This document shows positions 57,313 through 64,000 of a DNA stretch of 64,000 bases, in pieces (the first letter of the stretch is position 1; every line of letters begins with the position of its first letter). The stretch comes from Andrena cerasifolii (lineage: Eukaryota > Arthropoda > Insecta > Hymenoptera > Andrenidae): the NCBI RefSeq assembly GCF_050908995.1, contig NC_135121.1, positions 5,704,001 through 5,768,000 on the forward strand. The letters run 5' to 3'. The notes below the pieces were generated by a model, which ran no database searches, was not told where the DNA came from, and saw only the letters and a program-made list of their open reading frames with translations. The translations under genes and the position numbers were made by a program.

Positions 57313-57731
57313 GGGGTGATTCACCGCAGCGTGCCACCTAAATCACTTGTAAACTTTTCGTTATATGAGAAAATGGTTCAAACGAAAGTTGTATGGTATC
57401 AAGATGGGCACACAGTGTAATAATTTGTGATTTGCTATTTTGCTTTTTTATCGAGATATGAAGGTCACCTTGACTTTTTTAATCGTAATGGGTCAAATTT
57501 GACCCTGCCATTGGAGAGAGAGTTGAACGCTGAGTAAAAATCTATTAGAGTATATAGGTCCAAAAACTAATAATTACTAAGATATTCATTAAATGATTAT
57601 TAATGTACAAGTGCGTAGTAAACGATTAATTATTACATTGTGCCCCCCCCCCCCCCCATTGATACCATACAAATTTTGTTTGAACCATTTTTTTCACATA
57701 ACAGTTTACAAGTAATTTAGGTGGAACGCTT
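57313..57731. mobile_element. Foldback element, about 419 bp
   Basis: CCACCTAAATCACTTGTAAA is mirrored by TTTACAAGTAATTTAGGTGG, followed inward by AAAATGGTTCAAACGAAAGT and ATGGTATCAA with inverse copies. The right arm carries a run of about 15 C. Confidence 0.7.
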
Positions 57732-58168
57732 AATTTAATTTTAAGAATTTCGTGACGCATTTCGCCCTTTCTTCATCTCGATGAAGTGGGTAAAACAGTT
57801 TTTCGACTTTTAGTTTTATTACCCCTGCGGTTTCACGTTTTACATACAATTCGCAAAGGAATGTCGATGATCTTGAGATTGAAAAGAATGGTTGACCGTG
57901 AGAAAAATAATGGACTTCTTTTTGCACCTCTGAATCACGAAACTTTTTTCATGGCAACATCCTTTAACCTTTCGAAATAATGAGCATATTCGTGGTTCTT
58001 GTTGGAATATCCCATGTTATCGTGCTAGAAATAGTATTGGCACTTACATTCGCAAGTAAAGAAAATTTATTTGTAATAAAGTACATAATCATTAAGACTC
58101 AGGACGTTACAAATGTATTCGAAAAGGTTTCACATTTTTATCGTCGAATTTGCAATTTTCTTCCGTGA

Positions 58169-59315
58169 TTACCACCAACCGCCTCTTCCTCCCCATGCTC
58201 TTCCTCCCCAACCCCAACCCCAACCGCCTCTCGATCCGCCCCAGCCGCCTTGCCATCCACCATAACGCCATGGTCTGGAATATCTTGAAATAGTAACAAT
58301 TTGTCTTAAACACGTGGATAAATAAATTTTGCATTGAATTGAAAAAAAAATTGCTTTCAGCTGCACTGTACTTTTAACTTAGAGTTTCAATCTCTTACGT
58401 TCATTATAGATGCGAGGCTTTCTTTTCTTTTTAAAATAACAATAGCATAATCAAAATTATTTTCAAGAATGATCCTGTGGACTATTTATTTCCAGGCAGG
58501 AATAGATTCCTTTTTAAACGATTTCATTTAATTCCTTGTCAAGTGAAATTTACAACATAAAGGCTGTTCGCAACAAAACTCTGACTACTGATTGTATAAG
58601 ACGAAGATATTTCTCTAATTTTCCACACAGGATTCGATAACAAAAAAATAAAAAAAAACTGTATGTCACTGAGAAAATCAGTAGCTCTGTTCTTATTACA
58701 GTATATCCGTAAATAATATGTACAATCTATATTGAAATATTTTGTTGCGTTAGAATAGCATAGTGATATTATCATAATTTACTCTCATCAACTAATTCAA
58801 TCGATTTACCCCCAGCCGGACGCATCTGCCTCTAAGTCGTTAGCATTATTTGGGGATGGTTCAGCCTCCGCACGATTGACTGCAGGGGAATCCTCCAGGG
58901 AGGCCACCAACACCACCATCAGGAGAAGAAGTACCTGAGCGAAAAAGAATTTTATATTTTTTATGCTGACGAAGAATTAAAAGAAGTACATCGGTAAAAA
59001 AAACAATACCACTTTCTTGTTTTGTTCATTTCGTATCGTTTTTCCTAAGCACGTTTACCTAGAGCTCCACTTGGGTATTAAAAATGAAGCTAATCTGTAC
59101 GCGTAATCCAGTATCTGTTTTCTTCAAATTCGTTTAGTGTTTCTCAAGTAAAAGGAGGAAAGAAAAGGTATATAATTATCTGGATGACCAATATTTGGTC
59201 AAAGATGATCTTCAAAGGAGGCTCTTACTCGCAAAATTTTCCGACACGCTAATAATTATTTAAGCACACACACAGTGGATGATTGTTTACTCACCAAATG
59301 CACTGGTCGCGGCAT
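58169..59315 (-). CDS. Secreted Gly/Trp/Arg-rich peptide precursor
   Basis: Exons 59315-59295, 58934-58810 and 58283-58169 (TAA) give 86 aa, divisible by three, with GTGAGT and GTAAAT donors and CTCAG and TTCAAG acceptors. The N-terminus MPRPVHLVLLLLMVVLVAS is a signal peptide. An acidic Pro/Ala/Asn-rich propiece follows (DSPAVNRAEAEPSPNN, then DLEADASGWG). The rest is a basic tail made almost wholly of Gly, Trp and Arg in GGW, GWGW and GGR steps (WRYGGWQGGWGGSRGG, ending GGRGGWW), with nine Trp, five Arg and no acidic residue in the last 37. The overall design is that of a secreted cationic peptide, as in glycine-rich antimicrobial peptides; nematode NLP/caenacin peptides share the YGGW style without clear homology. 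I do not recognise a named family. Alternatives are a cuticle or silk-gland peptide. AATAAA on this strand at 58071-58066 could end the transcript. Confidence 0.75.
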
Positions 59316-59322
59316 ACTGAGG

Positions 59323-59357
59323 ACTGAGATCGCATCGGCCAGGACGGGGTTTATATA
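59323..59357 (-). promoter_or_regulatory. TATA box and initiator of the Gly/Trp-rich peptide gene
   Basis: On the minus strand TATATAAA occupies 59357-59350 and an arthropod initiator TCAGT occupies 59327-59323. If A at 59325 is +1, the TATA box sits at -32, the ideal spacing. The leader would be only 10 nt before the ATG at 59315. This arrangement supports the chosen start and exon 1. Confidence 0.7.
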
Positions 59358-59382
59358 CGTGTCTTGAAGCACAAAGACTCAC

Positions 59383-59392
59383 GGGGAAACCC
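59383..59392 (-). promoter_or_regulatory. kappaB-like site upstream of the peptide gene
   Basis: GGGGAAACCC on the + strand fits the GGG-N4-CCC half-site symmetry bound by insect Rel proteins (Dorsal, Dif, Relish). It lies about 58-67 bp before the predicted start of transcription, the usual place for such sites in insect immune-peptide promoters. Binding is inferred only. Confidence 0.45.
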
Positions 59393-59399
59393 TGGTACT

Positions 59400-60920
59400 A
59401 TGCAACATCTTCAGAATAGATTGGAATAAGAAAAAAGCGGCAAACGAACCACATTTGGAGATTTTTATTGTTTCGTTCGACAGTTTATGCGTAAGACGTT
59501 TGCGAAGCATTCGGATCCGTTGCTGGGAGTGCAAAGTTTATGACGTGATTAAAAGTTACTTCCTTTAATACTAGAAACACGTATTGACTTCGCCTGATGT
59601 TTAGAATTAACAATCAGTATGTTATCTTCCTGGCACATAAATGTTTAATGCAGTTAACTTAATTTCTATATTTTGCATAACAAATTCGTCCGCCTATCCC
59701 CGTGTGATAGAGGTGGACGTGGACTACGGATGTATTATTCATTTTGTATATAAAAATGTATATAGTTTGTACGCGTGCGAAATTAATAAATATTAATGTA
59801 CTACTAATTCTGAGAAAAAAATGAACCGCTGCGTTGGTAGACTAAGTAGTATAGCAAATCGCAAATCTGACGCGAGAGGGAGGGACATTTTGTTTAATAC
59901 AATACTTTTTCACTTAATTTTAAACAAAGAAGGAGTCAATATATTAAGCGACTACGCGCCAGTTTCAAGGTAGGCAGGTTGCATTCCAGTTCTCTTGAAG
60001 CACAACTCGTTTATTTTGTTTAAGGGTAGGGGCAAATGTCTATCTATACTCTTTTTTGGCAGCATAAACATTGCCAGAGAAAAGATATCGCTGATTCGAT
60101 TTTGCAAGGATTTTATAACTTTCGGAATTTATAGCTTGCATTTCAATTTAATCGGAAAAGAGTTGACAAGGTAGTAGAAAAGACTGGATATATTTCGATT
60201 TAATATCAACGTTTGGATGAACCCTTTGTAATATATAAAAATTAAGTTTTAAGTTTCAAGTGAAAAAAGCGTATGGTTATTTTTTTTTTGTCTATAAGAG
60301 TGTTTTCTCTTTAATCGTTTTCTTCTAAGAACGATATGTTAAATGAAAAAGATGAATAAACAACCGGATTTTTATTAGTCTGATAAAGCTAATACCGCGA
60401 TATTTTGATTATTTGATTTCAACCCTTGATCTGCAAGGACAACCCAATAAATGAGCATTTTAAATAGCGCCCGAGATTAAGAATATTTGTGTAGTGTAAA
60501 TAAAATAAATCGATTATCTCGAATTTACATGAGAAATGGCTCATAAGGAGTTACGTAAATGCTATGAAAACATTCAGATAAAGAAACTGTATATTGAGTA
60601 AACCAATGCAATGCGGAGTTCATTATTCAAAATGATAACTCCTTTTAAATAAACGATAGTAATGTTACTTTGGTCGAAAAAAAAACTGAGCTATAAATGA
60701 TTTTATGGATTGCAATTTTATTAAAAATTCCGAATTAACAAAGGTATAAAAGAACGATAGTACAAGTAATCGATAGCATGAGGGTTTTATTTACTAATTG
60801 AAATCTCTTGTAAGAAATATTTATGCTATTTATTTCATTCAAACACAACTGTAAACAAAATTTGGGAAAAATATTCATGTGTGCAGGTTCCTGTTTCTCC
60901 TAAAAAATGATTATGTAATC
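59400..60920. other. Upstream of the peptide gene, no further gene seen
   Basis: AT-rich DNA without recognised exons or repeats. It may hold distal regulatory sites of the secreted-peptide gene. Confidence 0.35.
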
Positions 60921-60924
60921 ATAC

Positions 60925-61243
60925 TATATAGGCGAAAATTTAAATTTGAATTTCCAGGTGGCCCGGGTGCGGGATATTTATCTTCTGATTAACCAAACAC
61001 GACTATAAAAAAAAATTGGAAAAATATTCATGTTTGCAGGTTTCTTGAATATTTTTCCATTTTTTTTTTATTACATAATCATTTTTTAGGAGAAAAAGGA
61101 ACCTGCATACATGAATATTTTTTCAAAATTTGTTTACAGTTGTGTTCGGTTAATGAAAAGACAACTATCTCGCACCCAGGCCAACTGAAAATTCAAATTT
61201 AAATTTTCCGCTCCGCCCTAATATAGAATCACCCTGTATAAAT
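60925..61243. repeat. Foldback repeat ending in a CAGGGTGATT motif
   Basis: GCGAAAATTTAAATTTGAAT and GGTGCGGGATA-type sequence are inverted at 61140-61230. A second inverted pair (TGGAAAAATATTCATG, GGAACCTGCATACATGAATA) lies inside and just to the left. Confidence 0.6.
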
Positions 61244-62837
61244 GAAACGTACGCAAAAGGAGCTATAAATGAAGGGTGATAAAGAGTCCCAAGGCTGGTC
61301 ATTTTTCTCCATTGAGGGCCATTACAAAATGTAGCCGGGCGTATTTTCAGTGATCCTCAGTACATATACTAGCTTAAAGTAGCCGACATTGCCCGTGCTT
61401 CGTACATGTATTTGTAACATCAGCATTAATATTTTAAAATTAACTGGCGCCTCCATTAATTATTTCGCAGTGATTTCTTACATATACTTCATTACCTATT
61501 GCTTACGTATATCTATACATAGTAAAAAATAAAGTCTCCGGTAGGTGTCTCTGTCTGTTTGTTCGGGCTAATTAATATCGACATCCACTGGACAAACTGC
61601 GATGCGGCTCCCATCACCTCATAAACCATTCTCAACAGAGACGGGCAATAAATTATTTTAAATAAAAATTACGTACACAAAATTTGAGTACTGGTTTATG
61701 AACGCTGACATTCGTGTGCGAGCATTTATTTATTTAGTAAAAAATAAGGCACTGGGAACAAAAACGGACTAACCCACGTTGACAAAATTAGTATTTCCTA
61801 TTTTATATGATTAGTAGGTACATACAGCCTGTTGGAATACAAAGCACATAATGCGTATTAACCTATGACGAAAGGAAGCCGAGGAGTGGCGATTTTAGTG
61901 AAGTATTCCTTGAGAATCGGAGATGGGCAAAAAAATTTATTTATACTATTTTTTTTGTACACAAATTTTTATTTAAAATTGTTTTAAGGAGAGGAGAAGA
62001 GATGTATAAGAAATATATTGAAATTAGTTATACATTTCCGACTAATTTTTTCATGTACTATTTTACTCAATTTACATTGTACAATTACCTTATTGGATTT
62101 TATTGCTAGTGTGAAGTTGGTATGATGTTATGAAGTTGATGTGCACTGTGCTATTATTAAATATTATTACAATTAGATCCCATAAAAAGTTCATAAAAAT
62201 TCTGAGGGAATATTCCAATTAAAATGAATTGTCGAAATTCTAGCTCAGGCAGATTTTTCCAATATTTAACAAAAAACATTAAAATTATTAAAATTGTTCA
62301 AGTCTCCAGTATGTATGTAAAGGATTTCTTCAATTATACTTTTTACGTCTTAAAGTATTTCTTGCAAATTTTGAATCTGATTCAATTTTTAAACGATTAT
62401 TAATTTTTATACACTTTTAGTAAGATACAAATCAGAGTATTGTAACATAAACAGCGTCATACAATAGTAATTGAAAGATGATAAAACATGAGTGTTAAAA
62501 ATATTGATCTTTTAATTTGGAAAAACATTAGAATGGAATGTATTGGAAAATGAAGAAAATTAACAAAGACGAAACTGAAGTAAAGAGAGGAAAGAAATTG
62601 AAATAATGGGAAGATACAATATCTCTTGCCCAAAGGCAAACTAAAGAAAAAGTGAAGCGTTTAAAAACATGGAAGGAAATAAAAGGAATGAAAAGAGGAG
62701 TCAGAGGAATAAAGGATGAAGGTCAGAATGCTGACAACTGAAAAAATTAGAGAGCAGTAAAAGAGCAAAGAAATAAAGATAGCCACGGGAACACATTGGG
62801 AGAATAGTAATAGTACAAATACAATATATATATATAA
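61244..62837. other. Intergenic with one possible Helitron 5' end
   Basis: TCTATACATAGTAAAAAATA at 61512 after an A resembles the 5' ends of the Helitron-like elements, but no matching 3' end was found. Purine-rich DNA follows near 62560-62790. No gene was seen. Confidence 0.3.
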
Positions 62838-63692
62838 GGTGACTACCTAATATCGCCACTTGCTAGATCTCGTAAAGTAACCTCTAAAATTTATCGGTTA
62901 TGCACTGAATTTGTACCTAAACATATGTAGGAAACATACTGTAATTGCAGCATCATGTGATCAACAATTACAGAGAGTGAAGTATTTTAGTGAATCTTAA
63001 TAGTGCAAAAATTTATTGGACTGCCACAATTTTACATCACATTCGGAGAAGGTAAGTCTAATAATTCCGTAAATGCAAGAATATCTACTAGAAAAACCTA
63101 ATTAATGATGTACTTAAGGACTGTAATCGATTAAAATATTTTTTATAATGAAAATAGCGTTTTTCTTTTAGCAGTATACGTGTTCTCAATACCGCCTACC
63201 GGAGAACAATGGTTTCGATGTTATATTTGTTACAGGTGAGGTCACTAAATGTGCGGAGCAACCGAAATAACCATTATTTGTCCAATTTCCGAACACAAGA
63301 AATAAAATATAAAAATCCTGTTTCTATATTTTTGTAAAAAAAACATTTTTTTAAATCCAATCCTAATCAAAGATTGATAAAAAAAAACATTTATAGAGCA
63401 AGAAATAATAAAAGCACCTGTGAAAATGACTTTAAAAACTCATATATACATGAATTAATCAATATTTTTTGAGTTAGTGATATCAGGTACACTTTTTCAG
63501 GACCCGATTTTTGCATGTCTTACATTTTTTGAGTTCTAATTAAAAATTTGTAGGTTTCAACGATTCTAACTTATGCTACATGAAAGATAAATAATTTCTC
63601 TTTATTTTGAAACGAACTGCATGCAAAAATATCAAATACTATTCAATTGACAGCGATTTAACTTTTGCCTGGCAATGTTAGGTACAGTCACC
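62838..63692. mobile_element. TIR element, about 855 bp
   Basis: GGTGACTACCTAATATCGCC is mirrored with small changes by GGCAATGTTAGGTACAGTCACC (shown in two parts: GGCAATGTTAGG, TACAGTCACC). Superfamily not decided. Confidence 0.55.
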
Positions 63693-63751
63693 CTAAGACA
63701 TTTTGATTGGAAATTTTGATAAATTAAAAAAAGCTTGGGAAATTCAAACGC

Positions 63752-63905
63752 TCGACTCGGCTCGACCGACGGAGCATTATTCGACTCGGCTCGACCGACA
63801 GAGCATTATTCGACTCGGCTCGACCGACAGAGCATTATTCGACTCGGCTCGACCGACAGAGCATTATTCGACTCGGCTCGACCGACAGAGCATTATTCGA
63901 CTCGG
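63752..63905. repeat. 29-bp minisatellite, 5.3 copies
   Basis: Units TCGACTCGGCTCGACCGACA plus GAGCATTAT repeat five times with one substitution (ACGG for ACAG in the first), then a partial unit. The GC-rich unit contrasts with the AT-rich flanks. Confidence 0.95.
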
Positions 63906-64000
63906 AAAGTTTGCGCATAGTTCATGAAATAAATAAAATTAACAATAACTATTTTTTTTACTGTTTGGAATGTTAGAAATGTCGTTGACTTTTATTGAAA

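Noticed and set aside
57643..57657. Run of about 15 C as a G-quadruplex
   Set aside because: A single homopolymer inside a transposon arm is more likely slippage or assembly noise than a regulated structure.
58107..58334. Arg-rich frame overlapping the last peptide exon
   Set aside because: It is the alternative frame of the Gly/Trp exon; only the other frame joins the signal-peptide exons with correct phase.

Overview
The window is insect nuclear DNA: AT-rich, with intron-split genes, canonical GT/AG junctions and very heavy loads of non-autonomous DNA transposons. The reconstructed proteins look like those of Hymenoptera (ant, bee or wasp). That placement is inference from protein resemblance, because no search was possible. 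No tRNA, rRNA or CRISPR array was seen.

Layout. (1) 1-18641, + strand: a tetraspanin gene lacking its first exon, whose introns are filled with transposable elements. (2) 18642-22999: convergent intergenic region with a hAT-type element and a Helitron-type element. (3) 23000-39833, - strand: the complete coding sequence of Mediator subunit MED14, 17 exons and 1567 aa, reading frame verified across every junction. (4) 41069-41575, + strand: a two-exon C19orf12-like gene, divergent from MED14. (5) 43187-44405, - strand: a three-exon THAP-domain protein. (6) 46009-53556, + strand: a six-exon MCRS1 (microspherule protein 1) homologue, divergent from the THAP gene. (7) 54130-55992: a cluster of three transposons and an intact 176-codon ORF that looks transposon-related. 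(8) 58169-59315, - strand: a three-exon gene for a small secreted Gly/Trp/Arg-rich peptide, with a well-placed TATA box, initiator and kappaB-like site. (9) 59400-64000: repeats and no recognised gene.

Functional links are loose. MED14 (Mediator backbone) and MCRS1 (NSL/INO80 chromatin complexes) are both general transcription factors, the THAP protein is a predicted DNA-binding protein, and C19orf12 and the tetraspanin are membrane-associated. Nothing suggests a co-regulated cluster beyond the two head-to-head pairs MED14/C19orf12 and THAP/MCRS1.

Two things stand out. First, the Gly/Trp-rich secreted peptide gene, which I do not recognise as a named family and whose promoter looks like that of an inducible antimicrobial peptide. 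Second, the transposon landscape: at least eleven elements flanked by TTAA, seven hAT-like elements with 7/8 or 8/8 bp target duplications, three Helitron-like elements with correct ends, and several insertions nested two or three deep. Two insertions can be proved against an empty paralogous site in this same window.
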